A stretch of 64,000 nucleotides of DNA, taken from Seleniibacterium sp963677135 (GTDB lineage Bacteria > Desulfobacterota > Desulfuromonadia > Desulfuromonadales > Geopsychrobacteraceae). The position numbers and the translations under genes were made by a program. The notes beneath the pieces are model-generated. The model saw nothing but the letters and a program-made list of their open reading frames with translations. It did not search any database and had not been told where the DNA came from. Numbering within the stretch: the first letter of the stretch is position 1; the number at the start of each line of letters is the position of its first letter. The stretch covers positions 744,001 to 808,000 of the forward strand of contig CAXXLS010000017.1 in NCBI GenBank assembly GCA_963677135.2, given 5' to 3'. Shown here one piece after another: positions 49,440 through 58,636 of this stretch.

Positions 49440-50615
49440 ATGAAAATTGACAAAATTGATATCGTGGTCGTTGGCGCTCCCTGGCGTGAGCTTACTATCG
49501 TTGAGTTGACAACCGATACCGGTTTGACCGGGCTTGGCGAAGTGCGCATGGTCAACAAAACCGACACCCTCATTGCAGCGGTCGAGGAGCTTGGCGCACG
49601 TTATGTCATCGGTATGGATCCGGCGGACCTGACCCGGCTGGCCTGGAACATCCAGGTTGGTGAGTACGGCTTGCCTGGCGAGGTGGGGCAGAGCGCTCTT
49701 GCAGCGTTCGACATGGCCTGTTGGGATATTCTTGGCAAGGAACTGAATGCCCCCGTCTGGAAACTGCTGGGCGGCAAGTTCAGGGACCGGGTGCCGGCCT
49801 ACGCCAATGGCTGGTATCAGGGCGATCGCGACCCGCAAGTCATCCAGGAATTGGCTCGAGGCGTCGTCGCCAAAGGCTACCGCGGCCTGAAGATCGATCC
49901 CTTTGGAGCGGCCTCCGCTGAAATTTCCGCCAGTGAGAGAAAACGGGCCGTGTCCATCCTCAAAGCTGTGCGCGAGGCGGTCGGTCCCGATGTCCAGATC
50001 TTCCTTGAAATGCATGGTCGTTTTACCGGCGCAGCGGCCCGGGCTGTGGCCAGGGATGTTCTTGACGTTGAGCCCGGATGGCTCGAAGAACCCGTGGTTC
50101 CCACCGACGTGACCAGCTTACGAGCAGTTCGCCAGAGCACCCATCTGCCCATCGCGTCAGGGGAGAGGATGCATGACGCCCACGATTTGCGGCCGTTTAT
50201 CGAGGAAGGACTGGTTGACATTTATCAGGTCGATCTGACTCATGCCGGAGGGATTACCGGCATCCAGCAGCTGGTTGGCTGGACCAAGGCGTATAACGTT
50301 CTGCTGGCACCTCACAACGTCTGCGGCCCGATTGGCACCGCCGCGGCCCTGCATTTTTCCGTTGCTTGTCCCAACTTCAAAATCCTCGAACATTTCAACG
50401 ATTTTGCCGATCCGTGGGTTTTCGATACCGTTCATGGTGCGCCGCGGGTTGATCCGGCTGACGGGTGTTTTGCCGCTCCGACGGCTCCCGGTCTCGGGGT
50501 CACTCTCAACCGCGAGGAGTGTGAAAAACATCCGCGGACCGGGGGCCGTCTGGCCCTGTTCAGTGAAGGTTGGGAACAACGGACCAAAGTCGAAAATTAC
50601 TCTCAACCGAAGTAA
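49440..50615 (+). CDS. Enolase-superfamily sugar-acid dehydratase (galactonate dehydratase-like) 1
   Basis: 391 residues in the mandelate racemase/muconate lactonizing superfamily. Metal and catalytic positions are visible: the lysine in KIDPFG, EMHGRF (Glu where many members have Asp, then His), EEPVVPTD, SGERMHDAH, QVDLTHAGGIT, and the second histidine in APHNVCGP. It probably dehydrates an aldonate to a 2-keto-3-deoxy acid in the cytoplasm. The D-to-E exchange in the first metal-ligand position and the different specificity loops set it apart from its paralogue at 51090. ccaggaga is its ribosome-binding site. Confidence 0.86.
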   Translation: MKIDKIDIVVVGAPWRELTIVELTTDTGLTGLGEVRMVNKTDTLIAAVEELGARYVIGMDPADLTRLAWNIQVGEYGLPGEVGQSALAAFDMACWDILGKELNAPVWKLLGGKFRDRVPAYANGWYQGDRDPQVIQELARGVVAKGYRGLKIDPFGAASAEISASERKRAVSILKAVREAVGPDVQIFLEMHGRFTGAAARAVARDVLDVEPGWLEEPVVPTDVTSLRAVRQSTHLPIASGERMHDAHDLRPFIEEGLVDIYQVDLTHAGGITGIQQLVGWTKAYNVLLAPHNVCGPIGTAAALHFSVACPNFKILEHFNDFADPWVFDTVHGAPRVDPADGCFAAPTAPGLGVTLNREECEKHPRTGGRLALFSEGWEQRTKVENYSQPK

Positions 50616-50626
50616 GAGGAGCTGTC

Positions 50627-51037
50627 ATGCCGGACAACCTGCCATCCAAATACGTTCTGAACCTCGCTGCAGCCCGCCGCATCGTGCAGGCCTGTCAGAC
50701 GGAGGCGCAAACCCACGGCTGGAATGTTGTCGTGGCGGTCGTCGATGATGGCGGCCATCTGATTCTGCTGGAGCGTATGGATGGCACCCAGCTGGCCAGT
50801 ATCGATTTTGCCCTTAAAAAAGCCTCCAGCGCGCTGCTGTATCAGCGGCCGACCCGGGTTTTCGAGGAGGGCCTGGTCGGCGGGCGGCAGGCGGTTCTGG
50901 CTCTGCCCGGCGCTGTTCCGGTGCCGGGTGGCCAACCTCTGTATTTCAATGACCAGCTGGTAGGAGCCATCGGCATCAGCGGGGTCACGGCCGACCAGGA
51001 TGACCAGATCGCCAGGGCGGGTAGCGAGGCCCTGTGA
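50627..51037 (+). CDS. GlcG/HbpS-family protein
   Basis: 136 residues from the ATG at 50627 (agagga upstream); an in-frame extension upstream overlaps the dehydratase and is not family-like. LNLAAARRIVQACQTEA, VVAVVDDGGHLILLERMDGTQLASIDFALKKA, and GGQPLYFNDQLVGAIGISG define the GlcG/HbpS (DUF336) fold. Relatives bind haem or act as small accessory factors beside hydroxy-acid oxidases, aldolases or diol dehydratases. It is cytoplasmic here. Its job between the two enolase-type dehydratases is unknown. Confidence 0.87.
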   Translation: MPDNLPSKYVLNLAAARRIVQACQTEAQTHGWNVVVAVVDDGGHLILLERMDGTQLASIDFALKKASSALLYQRPTRVFEEGLVGGRQAVLALPGAVPVPGGQPLYFNDQLVGAIGISGVTADQDDQIARAGSEAL

Positions 51038-51089
51038 CAGGGGTGGAACGACAGCATTCATAATGGCACTGAACTGACGGGGAATACTG

Positions 51090-52265
51090 ATGAAGATTAC
51101 CGGTATCAAACCATTGGTCGTCAACGCGGATATGCGCAACTGGATTTTCGTCAAGGTGGAAACCGACCAGCCCGGCCTCTACGGTTGGGGGGAGGCGACT
51201 CTTGAGTGGAAGACCCGGGGCGTGGTCGGAGCGCTTCAGGATCTTGAACCCCTGATCGTCGGTCAAGATCCTCGGCAGATCAACCAGCTGGTCCGGATCA
51301 TGAAAAAACAGAGTTTCTGGAGACTTGGAGCCATCGGCTCGAGCGCTCTGTCAGGTATCGAACTGGCACTCTGGGATATCTGGGGGAAATCTCTTGGGGT
51401 TCCTGCCTGGCAACTGCTTGGCGGCAAGGTCCGGGACCGGGTCAAGGTGTATACGCACCTCGGCATGGGGCAGATGACGGCCGTTTATGAAAGCCTTGAG
51501 GAAGAACCTCTCATCGCCAGGGCCCAGGAGGTGAAGGCGCATGGTTATCGAGCCATCAAGGTGGTGCATGTTCCCTATACTCACTACACCGCGTCCGTTG
51601 CGGATCTCGACCGCTTGACGAGGATGACCCTCAAACTGCGCGAGGTTCTCGGACCCGACTGTGAAATCATGGTCGATTTTCATGGTCGTCCGGCCTCGGC
51701 AAGAGCGGCGCTTCAGTATGTGGACGCTCTCGCTCCGGCCAACCCGCTGTTTATCGAAGAACCGGTCCCCCCCGGAGATACCGCCGGACTCAAGTTTGTC
51801 CGCGAACACTCGCCGGTTCCCGTGGCTTCTGGCGAACGGCTGATCGATCTTTTCGATTTTTCAACGGTCTTTGACCAGCGGGCCGTCGATATAGCCCAGC
51901 CTGATCTCTGTCATTGCGGCGGTTTTACTGAAGCCAGAAAAATCGCTGCCATGGCGGAAGCTGTCGGTATCGGTATCGCCCCACATAATCCGGCCGGTCC
52001 GATTGCCGGTGCCGCGGCCCTGCATTTTGCCGTCGCCACTCCGAATCACATTATCCAGGAGGAGATGGTCGGCGCCGTGCCCTGGTACCGTGATGTTTTG
52101 TCCAAGACTCCTGTTCATATGGTTGACGGGTGCTGGACTCTTCCTGATGAGCCCGGGCTGGGTGTCGAAATCAATGAAACGGAAGCGGCGCGGCATCCCT
52201 TCAAGCAGGAACCGATTCATCCGGTGCACGCAAAACTTGAGGATGGGACCGTTGTTGACTGGTAA
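51090..52265 (+). CDS. Enolase-superfamily sugar-acid dehydratase (galactonate dehydratase-like) 2
   Basis: 391 residues, closer to E. coli DgoD in its first domain (MKITGIKPL...GWGEATLE...LIVGQDPRQIN). Catalytic features are VDFHGRP (Asp metal ligand and catalytic His), FIEEPVPPGD, SGERLIDLFDF, QPDLCHCGG, and APHNPAGPI (second His). It should dehydrate an aldonate such as galactonate or a pentonate. With the first enolase-type enzyme and the IlvD-type enzyme, the island has three aldonate dehydratase candidates, which suggests several substrates. Confidence 0.88.
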   Translation: MKITGIKPLVVNADMRNWIFVKVETDQPGLYGWGEATLEWKTRGVVGALQDLEPLIVGQDPRQINQLVRIMKKQSFWRLGAIGSSALSGIELALWDIWGKSLGVPAWQLLGGKVRDRVKVYTHLGMGQMTAVYESLEEEPLIARAQEVKAHGYRAIKVVHVPYTHYTASVADLDRLTRMTLKLREVLGPDCEIMVDFHGRPASARAALQYVDALAPANPLFIEEPVPPGDTAGLKFVREHSPVPVASGERLIDLFDFSTVFDQRAVDIAQPDLCHCGGFTEARKIAAMAEAVGIGIAPHNPAGPIAGAAALHFAVATPNHIIQEEMVGAVPWYRDVLSKTPVHMVDGCWTLPDEPGLGVEINETEAARHPFKQEPIHPVHAKLEDGTVVDW

Positions 52266-52319
52266 AGCAAAAAAAACATCATTTATAAATTATACCCTTT
52301 CTGTTAAACAGGAGGATAC

Positions 52320-53006
52320 ATGACTCACCCGAACGGTATCATCACGATTGTTCATACCAGTTTCGTCTCAGTCGAGGATCTCACGTCACTTTTTAATGAG
52401 CTCGGACCCGAAATTCAGGTTCGTCATATTGTGGATGACAGCCTGTTGCCCGAAGTGCTGGCCAACGGCGGCGTTACCAATGCCGTCCGCAGTCGGATGT
52501 GCGCCTATTATCGTGCTGCCGAAGACGCTGGCAGTGATCTGATTTTCAATCAGTGTTCCTCGGTCGGGGAAGCGGCGGATATCGCGGCCCGGCTGATCAG
52601 CACACCGGTTATCAAGGTGGACGAGGAAATGGCGAGAGTGGCTTGTCAGCAGGGAAGAAAGGTGGCTGTCGCAGCAACCCTCGAGACGACCCTCGGGCCG
52701 ACCTGCCGGTTGCTGGAAAAGACCGCCACGGAGCTTGACAGGGATATTGAGATACAGCCCCTGCTGGTAGAAGGGGCGTTCAGCGAGTTGATAGGGGGAA
52801 ACCGCAAGAAGCATAACGACATGGTTCTCGACGCGATTCGCGGCGTCCTGGATTGTGTCGATGTCGTCGTCTGCGCTCAGGGAAGTATGGTCGCCATACT
52901 GCCTGAACTCGGTGACACACCGATACCGGTGTTGACCAGTCCGCGAATGGGCGTAGCTTACGCAGTTGCAGAGTTCAGAAAGCTCATGCAGCGGAAAAAC
53001 AAATAA
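52320..53006 (+). CDS. Aspartate/glutamate racemase-superfamily protein
   Basis: 228 residues with the two catalytic-type cysteines in IFNQCSSVGEAAD and VVVCAQGSMVAI, typical of cofactor-independent racemases and isomerases (Asp/Glu racemase, hydantoin racemase, maleate isomerase). It has a strong aggagg ribosome-binding site. In a sugar-acid operon it more likely epimerises or isomerises an alpha-hydroxy acid than an amino acid, but this is inference. Confidence 0.85.
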   Translation: MTHPNGIITIVHTSFVSVEDLTSLFNELGPEIQVRHIVDDSLLPEVLANGGVTNAVRSRMCAYYRAAEDAGSDLIFNQCSSVGEAADIAARLISTPVIKVDEEMARVACQQGRKVAVAATLETTLGPTCRLLEKTATELDRDIEIQPLLVEGAFSELIGGNRKKHNDMVLDAIRGVLDCVDVVVCAQGSMVAILPELGDTPIPVLTSPRMGVAYAVAEFRKLMQRKNK

Positions 53007-53045
53007 TCGTATCACCAACACAATGCAAGAGGAGGACGTTTTACC

Positions 53046-54638
53046 ATGGCTATTTCAGGAAAATTGTTAATCGCCGGCGAATGGGTCAACGGTGAATCCG
53101 GGACCTATCAGGCCGTTAATCCTGCAACCAATGAAACCATCGACCCGGTCCTGACCAAGGCGTCTTCCGCCCAGGTTGAAAAAGCGGTTGCTGCAGCGGA
53201 TGCCTGCGCCGCGGAATTCCGCCTGATGTCTCTGAGTAAAAGAGCCGCCTTTCTAAGGGCCTGTGCCGATGAAATCATGGCCCTCGGGGACGAACTGGTC
53301 CAGCGCGCAATGGCCGAAACCGGCCTGCCTCAGCCTCGTCTCGAAGGGGAAAGGGGGCGCACCTGCGTGCAGCTGAACATGTTTGCGGACGTGGTGGAAG
53401 CCGGTGATTTCCTCGATGCCCGTATCGATACGGCCATGCCTGATCGTAAGCCGCTGCCGCGGTCCGATATCCGTTACATGAACCAGGCCATGGGTCCGGT
53501 GGTGGTTTTCGGCGCCAGCAACTTCCCCCTGGCTTTCTCCGTGGCCGGTGGCGATACCGCATCGGCCTTCGCGGCCGGCTGTCCGGTCCTGGTCAAGGGG
53601 CACTCCTCCCATCCCGGCACCAGCGAGCTGGTCGCCCAGGCTATTGACAAGGCGGTGAAAAAGACCGGCATGCCGGACGGGGTCTTTTCGTTGCTCATGG
53701 GCGCCGGACGAGAAGTCGGCAGCGCCCTGGTGGTCGCACCGGCCGTTAAAGCCGTTGGTTTCACCGGTTCTTTCAGTGGCGGCATGACCCTGGTCAAACT
53801 GGCTAATGATCGTCCGGAGCCGATTCCGGTCTTCACGGAAATGGGCAGCCAGAACCCGGTGGTTCTGCTTCCCAAAAAACTGGAAATGGAAGCGGAGCAG
53901 GTTGCCGAAGGGTTCGTTACCTCACTGAACATGGGGGTCGGGCAGTTCTGCACCAACCCCGGACTTGTCCTGGGAATCGAAGGTCCCGGTCTTGACCGGT
54001 TCATCAAGGCGGCCGGCGCCTCCCTCAGCAAGCAGATGGCCGGTATCATGCTGAACCGGGGCATTCAAGAAGCCTATACGGAAGGGGTGTCCACCATCGC
54101 GAGCCAGGCTGGTGTCACTGTCGAAGCGCAAGGGGAAAGTCCGGAATCCAAACCCGGCTGTTGTTGCCAGCCGACTCTGATGACGGTTTCGGCCCAGGAT
54201 TTTATCGCCAATCCCAAGCTGACTGAAGAGATGTTCGGCCCGGCGTCCCTGCTGGTCAAGTGCAAAGACCTCGCCGAGCTTGAAGCCGCCATTGCCAGCC
54301 TCAAGGGACAGCTGACCGGAACCATCCAGACGGCAGACGGCGAAATGGCAGAATATGCCAAGCTCATCGACCTGATGAAGGTACGCGTAGGGCGGCTGCT
54401 GGTCAACGGGTTCCCGACCGGCGTCGAAGTCTGTCATGCCATGGTCCACGGGGGGCCGTTCCCGGCGACCAGCGATGTCCGCTTCACCTCGGTAGGTTCC
54501 GCCGCCATCTACCGCTTCCTGCGGCCGATCTGTCTGCAGGATTTCCCGAAACAACTGCTGCCCGAACCCCTTCAGGACAGCAACCCGCTAAACATCTGGC
54601 GGCTGGTCAACGGGGTTCGCACCAAGGACGCGATCTGA
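53046..54638 (+). CDS. Aldehyde dehydrogenase, alpha-ketoglutaric semialdehyde type
   Basis: 530 residues. It resembles NADP-dependent 2,5-dioxovalerate (alpha-ketoglutaric semialdehyde) dehydrogenases: VVFGASNFPLAFSVAGGDTASAFAAGCPVLVKGHSSHPGTS, GFTGSFSGG, the general base in FTEMGSQNP, catalytic C302 in GVGQFCTNPG, and EEMFGPASLLV. It would oxidise the semialdehyde formed from 2-keto-3-deoxy-pentonates to 2-oxoglutarate, feeding the TCA cycle. It links with the FAH-fold and dehydratase genes around it. Confidence 0.9.
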   Translation: MAISGKLLIAGEWVNGESGTYQAVNPATNETIDPVLTKASSAQVEKAVAAADACAAEFRLMSLSKRAAFLRACADEIMALGDELVQRAMAETGLPQPRLEGERGRTCVQLNMFADVVEAGDFLDARIDTAMPDRKPLPRSDIRYMNQAMGPVVVFGASNFPLAFSVAGGDTASAFAAGCPVLVKGHSSHPGTSELVAQAIDKAVKKTGMPDGVFSLLMGAGREVGSALVVAPAVKAVGFTGSFSGGMTLVKLANDRPEPIPVFTEMGSQNPVVLLPKKLEMEAEQVAEGFVTSLNMGVGQFCTNPGLVLGIEGPGLDRFIKAAGASLSKQMAGIMLNRGIQEAYTEGVSTIASQAGVTVEAQGESPESKPGCCCQPTLMTVSAQDFIANPKLTEEMFGPASLLVKCKDLAELEAAIASLKGQLTGTIQTADGEMAEYAKLIDLMKVRVGRLLVNGFPTGVEVCHAMVHGGPFPATSDVRFTSVGSAAIYRFLRPICLQDFPKQLLPEPLQDSNPLNIWRLVNGVRTKDAI

Positions 54639-54646
54639 TGGAAACC

Positions 54647-54680
54647 GCACCGGGGCTATCCGCAGGGGTCGCCCCGGTGC
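54647..54680. repeat. Inverted repeat after the aldehyde dehydrogenase gene
   Basis: Perfect 10-bp arms gcaccggggc/gccccggtgc (54647-54656 and 54671-54680) with a 14-nt loop and no T run. It could be a weak terminator or an mRNA stability element inside the operon. Confidence 0.7.
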
Positions 54681-54716
54681 CGGGCACCGTTCTCATTGAG
54701 ACAAGAGGGGTTAGGG

Positions 54717-55565
54717 ATGAAGCTTTTGCGCTACGGCGACACCGGAAAGGAGAAACCTGGACTTCTTGATCCAAACGGGCAGGTCCGGGATCTTTCCGCC
54801 CATATCGAAGATATCAACCCGGAGACCCTGGGTCCAACCGTGCTGGCCACCTTGCGGAATCTCGATCCAGTCCGTCTGCCTCTGGTCCCTGACCCGGGGA
54901 GGATTGGGCCTTGCGTAACCGGGAGCGGTAAATTCATGTGCATCGGGCTCAATTATTCTGATCATGCCGCAGAATCAGGCATGGCCATTCCTGCTGAACC
55001 GGTCCTGTTCATGAAAGCGACCAGTGCCATTGCCGGTCCCGATGACGAGGTGATGATCCCCCGCGGATCTCTGAAAACCGACTGGGAGGTAGAGCTCGGG
55101 GTGGTGATCGGCGCTCGCGCAAAAGATGTTCCTGTTGCAGAGGCGCTCGATTACGTGGCCGGTTATTGCGTTGTCAACGATCTCAGTGAGCGAGCCTTTC
55201 AGCTCGAAGGGACCGGGCAGTGGGTCAAGGGTAAATCCTGTGACGGATTTGGCCCCATCGGTCCCTGGCTGGTCACTGGCGATGAGGTTCCCGATCCTCA
55301 GGACCTTCACCTCTGGCTCGAGGTCAACGGCACACGTTATCAGGACGGCAATACCCGGAACATGATTTTCTCAGTGGCTGAGATTGTCAGCTACCTGAGC
55401 CGTTTCATGACTTTGTGGCCCGGTGATATTATCTCGACCGGAACGCCGCCTGGTGTCGGCATGGGGCTGAAGCCTCCCGTATATCTGAAAGCAGGGGACC
55501 GGATAACGCTCGGTATCGATGGTCTCGGAGTCCAGTCTCAGGTTTGCCGGGCAACCCGGCATTAA
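54717..55565 (+). CDS. Fumarylacetoacetate hydrolase-family protein (diketo-deoxy acid hydrolase-like)
   Basis: 282 residues from the ATG at 54717 (ttaggg upstream); the longer frame from 54696 adds no family sequence. The classic FAHD1-type core is seen: CIGLNYSDHAAESGM, EPVLFMKATSAIAGPDD, the metal ligands in DWEVELGVVIG, YCVVNDLSERAFQ, WVKGKSCDGFGPIGPWLVT and STGTPPGVGMG. Close relatives hydrolyse 2,4-diketo-3-deoxy-L-fuconate/rhamnonate or related acids to pyruvate and a hydroxy acid. The exact substrate is unknown. Confidence 0.9.
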   Translation: MKLLRYGDTGKEKPGLLDPNGQVRDLSAHIEDINPETLGPTVLATLRNLDPVRLPLVPDPGRIGPCVTGSGKFMCIGLNYSDHAAESGMAIPAEPVLFMKATSAIAGPDDEVMIPRGSLKTDWEVELGVVIGARAKDVPVAEALDYVAGYCVVNDLSERAFQLEGTGQWVKGKSCDGFGPIGPWLVTGDEVPDPQDLHLWLEVNGTRYQDGNTRNMIFSVAEIVSYLSRFMTLWPGDIISTGTPPGVGMGLKPPVYLKAGDRITLGIDGLGVQSQVCRATRH

Positions 55566-55596
55566 CAGCAGCGATGTATTCAAACAGGAGCGCGCA

Positions 55597-56775
55597 ATGC
55601 AGTTTGAGTTAAACAGAAACGAGATCTTACCTATTGATACAGAGCAGGCGACCCTGGTCGGTCGTGTCTGGCTGCCAGGCAACCCCGCCGGACCGGCGGT
55701 CGTGGTTCTGCGTTCGGAAAATGTTATCGATATCTCCCGCCATTCGGCAACCGTTTCCGGTCTCTTTGAAGATTCCCAACTGCTGGCCCGCTTGGGCGAA
55801 CTGGACGGCCCGGTTCTTGGCGGCGTGTCAGAACTGCTCGCCAACAGCGTAGCGGGCAGAATTGACCCGAACAAGCCTTATTTTCTTGCTCCCATTGACC
55901 TGCAGGCGGTCAAGGCATGCGGGGTAACCTTTGTCGTGAGCATGCTCGAGCGGGTTATCGAGGAACAGGCCAAAGGGAATCCCAAGGCCGCCGAAGCGAT
56001 CCGGGAGACGATCAAAACCGAAATCGGCGGCGATATCGTCAGCGTGGTGCCGGGTTCTCCGGAAGCGGCCAAGCTCAAGGATCTTCTGATCGAACGCGGT
56101 CTGTGGTCCCAGTATCTCGAAGTCGGTATCGGCCCTTACGCTGAAGTTTTCTCCAAAGCACAGCCCATGTCCGCGGTCGGTATCGGGGCCGAAATCGGAA
56201 TCCATCCGGATTCCACCTGGAACAACCCTGAGCCTGAGGTGGTGCTGGTTGTCACGTCCCGCGGCGAGATTGTCGGCGCTACTCTGGGTAACGATGTCAA
56301 TCTCAGGGATTTTGAAGGGCGCAGCGCGCTGTTACTGGGGCGGGCCAAAGACAATAACGCCTCGACGGCACTCGGTCCGTTTATCCGGGTCTTTGATGCA
56401 AATTTCAGCCTTGACGATGTCCGTCAACTCGACCTGGAAATGAAAGTGGAAGGGGAGGACGGTTTTGTGCTTGAGGATGGCAGCACCATGACCAAAATCA
56501 GTCGAGACCCTGCCGACCTTGTGAAACAGACGATCAGCCGCAATCATCAGTATCCGGATGGTCTGGTGCTGTTTACCGGAACGCTTTTTGCCCCTACCTA
56601 TGATCGTGATGCCTCCGGAATGGGGTTCACTCACAAGGTCGGTGACATCGTTACGATTAGAACACCACGTCTCGGGGCCCTCGTCAATCGCGTCAATCTG
56701 TCTACCCAGGCGCCTCCCTGGGAGTTTGGAACCGGTCAGTTTATGAAGAACCTGGCCCAGCGTGGGCTGCTGTAA
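55597..56775 (+). CDS. Fumarylacetoacetate hydrolase-family protein, long type
   Basis: 392 residues from the ATG at 55597, which has caggag upstream; the frame from 55519 overlaps the preceding gene and is not used. It has an FAH C-terminal fold (GIGAEIGIHPDSTWNNPEPEVVLVV, metal ligands in NPEPEVVL; GNDVNLRDFEGRSALLLGRAKDNNAS; GTLFAPTYDRDASGMGFTHKVGDIV) with a longer N-terminal half. Similar long members are found with alpha-ketoglutaric semialdehyde dehydrogenase and may dehydrate 2-keto-3-deoxy-pentonate to the semialdehyde. This assignment is inference from context. Confidence 0.85.
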   Translation: MQFELNRNEILPIDTEQATLVGRVWLPGNPAGPAVVVLRSENVIDISRHSATVSGLFEDSQLLARLGELDGPVLGGVSELLANSVAGRIDPNKPYFLAPIDLQAVKACGVTFVVSMLERVIEEQAKGNPKAAEAIRETIKTEIGGDIVSVVPGSPEAAKLKDLLIERGLWSQYLEVGIGPYAEVFSKAQPMSAVGIGAEIGIHPDSTWNNPEPEVVLVVTSRGEIVGATLGNDVNLRDFEGRSALLLGRAKDNNASTALGPFIRVFDANFSLDDVRQLDLEMKVEGEDGFVLEDGSTMTKISRDPADLVKQTISRNHQYPDGLVLFTGTLFAPTYDRDASGMGFTHKVGDIVTIRTPRLGALVNRVNLSTQAPPWEFGTGQFMKNLAQRGLL

Positions 56776-56879
56776 GGCATGATTTATGGGGCCTTGGGAA
56801 GATTGCCCCGCCCGTTTTCAGATGGGGAATGTTTTTTTCCCAAATGTAAACGCACTACACCTGTTATGGAGTCAAGTCG

Positions 56880-57647
56880 ATGTATAGAGAAAATCAGTTA
56901 AAGAAGAAACTGTATGCAGGAGAACAGACCCTTGCCTGCTGGCTGCACACCTCGAGCCCTGTGGTTGCCGAAATTATGGCCTTGAGTGGTTATGACGGCG
57001 CCGTTATCGATCTGGAGCACGGTCCCGATACTTATCTTAGTGCGACCCATCTGATGCAGGCTATGAGCGCCGCCCCGACCTGCCCGATTATCAGAGTGCC
57101 GTGGAATGATCATGTCCAGATCAAGCGCGCCCTCGACACGGGTTGTGAAGGGTTGATGGTTCCTGAAATCGGCAGTGCGGAAGAAGCCAGGGCCCTGGTC
57201 CGTGCGAGCCTTTATCCTCCCCAGGGGAAACGGGGGGCCGCCAGCGTGCTGAGCCGCAGCTCTTCATATGGTCTGCACAATTCCACCTACCTGCCCGACA
57301 ACGGCAAAGAATTGCTGATCATCGCCCAGATCGAAAGTCTCAGAGCCGTTGACAATCTTGAAGAGATCGCCGCCGTCGATGGGATTGATGTCCTGTTTAT
57401 CGGCCATGGCGACCTGTCGGGAGACTGCGGGCAGATCGGCGATTATGACAATCCCAAATTTATCGAAGCCGTCGCGCGGGCCGAGGAGATTATCAAGAAA
57501 AGCAGCAAGTTTTTAGGGGGACTGCCCCGGCCCAACGATACCCCCAGGCAGATGCTTGACCGGGGTTACGATTTTGTGATCTCGGCCTCTGACGTTCTGA
57601 TGATCAGGGATGCGGCCCTGCGGGACCTTGGGATTAATCGTTCTTGA
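56880..57647 (+). CDS. HpcH/HpaI-family class II aldolase
   Basis: 255 residues with all HpaI/RhmA catalytic positions: His in DLEHGPD, Arg in IIRVPWND, the metal Glu in IAQIESLRAV and the metal Asp in FIGHGDLSGD. These enzymes use a divalent metal to split 2-keto-3-deoxy (or 4-hydroxy-2-keto) acids to pyruvate and an aldehyde, without phosphorylation. It would give a second, kinase-independent outlet for keto-deoxy acids in this island. Confidence 0.92.
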   Translation: MYRENQLKKKLYAGEQTLACWLHTSSPVVAEIMALSGYDGAVIDLEHGPDTYLSATHLMQAMSAAPTCPIIRVPWNDHVQIKRALDTGCEGLMVPEIGSAEEARALVRASLYPPQGKRGAASVLSRSSSYGLHNSTYLPDNGKELLIIAQIESLRAVDNLEEIAAVDGIDVLFIGHGDLSGDCGQIGDYDNPKFIEAVARAEEIIKKSSKFLGGLPRPNDTPRQMLDRGYDFVISASDVLMIRDAALRDLGINRS

Positions 57648-57687
57648 TCGTGTCATTTTTTGCAGATTTAACAGACGGAGGACTTAC

Positions 57688-58608
57688 ATGTCAGGAGCAG
57701 ATAAGGAAAAGACTGTCGGTATTGTCGGTTTAGGTTCAATGGGGATGGGATCCGCTCTGGCCATGGTCGATGCCGGGCTGAAAGTCATTGGCTGCGATGT
57801 CAGTGAAGAGGCCTGCAAGATATTCGCTGCCGGCGGCGGACAGTGTGCGGCGACCCCGGCTCAGGTTGCCGACCAGACCGATATCGTCCTGGTCGTGGTG
57901 GTCAATTCCGATCAGGTCGACAGTGTTCTGTTCGGCGAGAACGGCGTCGTCGAAACGATGGCGACGGGTGGTCTCGTTATTCAGTGTGCGACCGTCGCGC
58001 CGAGCTATGCACATGAACTTGGAGACCGCCTTGCCGCCAAGGGGCTGAACCTCATCGATGCTCCCATCAGCGGCGGATCGGTCAAGGCACGGCAGGGCAA
58101 GCTGTCGGTTATGGCGTCCGGGGCACCGGCCAACTTCGAGCGCGCAAAACAGGTGCTGGATGCCGTTGCGGAAAAAGTTTATCGCCTGGGGGATGCTCCT
58201 GGCGCCGGATCGAGCGTCAAACTGGTCAATCAGCATCTTGCCGGGGTCCACATTGCCGCAGCTGCGGAAGCCATGGCCCTGGGGATCAGCATGGGCCTCG
58301 ATCCGGACACTCTTTACGAGGTGATTATCAACAGTGCCGGTAATTCCTGGATGTTTGAAAATCGCGTCCCTCACATCCTGGCCGGAGACTATACGCCCCG
58401 CAGCGCCGTTAATATTTTCGTCAAAGATCTCGGGATCGTTCATACGACCGGGCGGGAACTGACCCTGCCGCTTCCGATCGCCAGCACCGCCCTTCAGCAG
58501 TTCACCGCCGCCAGCGCTGCTGGTCATGGCCGAGAAGATGACTCGGCGGTCATCAAAGTCTATGAACACCTGGCCGGGCTGAAGTTGCCCGAACCGAAGC
58601 AAGACTGA
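57688..58608 (+). CDS. ltnD: L-threonate/D-erythronate-type dehydrogenase (beta-hydroxyacid dehydrogenase family)
   Basis: 306 residues from the ATG at 57688 (cggagg upstream); an earlier start at 57610 overlaps the aldolase and is rejected. It has a Rossmann motif GIVGLGSMGMGSA, the substrate signature DAPISGGSVKARQGKL, and the catalytic Lys in GSSVKLVNQHLAG. It resembles LtnD, which oxidises a four-carbon sugar acid at C2 with NAD before OtnK acts. The next gene is an OtnK-type kinase, which supports this reading. Confidence 0.86.
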   Translation: MSGADKEKTVGIVGLGSMGMGSALAMVDAGLKVIGCDVSEEACKIFAAGGGQCAATPAQVADQTDIVLVVVVNSDQVDSVLFGENGVVETMATGGLVIQCATVAPSYAHELGDRLAAKGLNLIDAPISGGSVKARQGKLSVMASGAPANFERAKQVLDAVAEKVYRLGDAPGAGSSVKLVNQHLAGVHIAAAAEAMALGISMGLDPDTLYEVIINSAGNSWMFENRVPHILAGDYTPRSAVNIFVKDLGIVHTTGRELTLPLPIASTALQQFTAASAAGHGREDDSAVIKVYEHLAGLKLPEPKQD

Positions 58609-58636
58609 ACCGACACTCGTCTGAAGGGAGCTGGAT

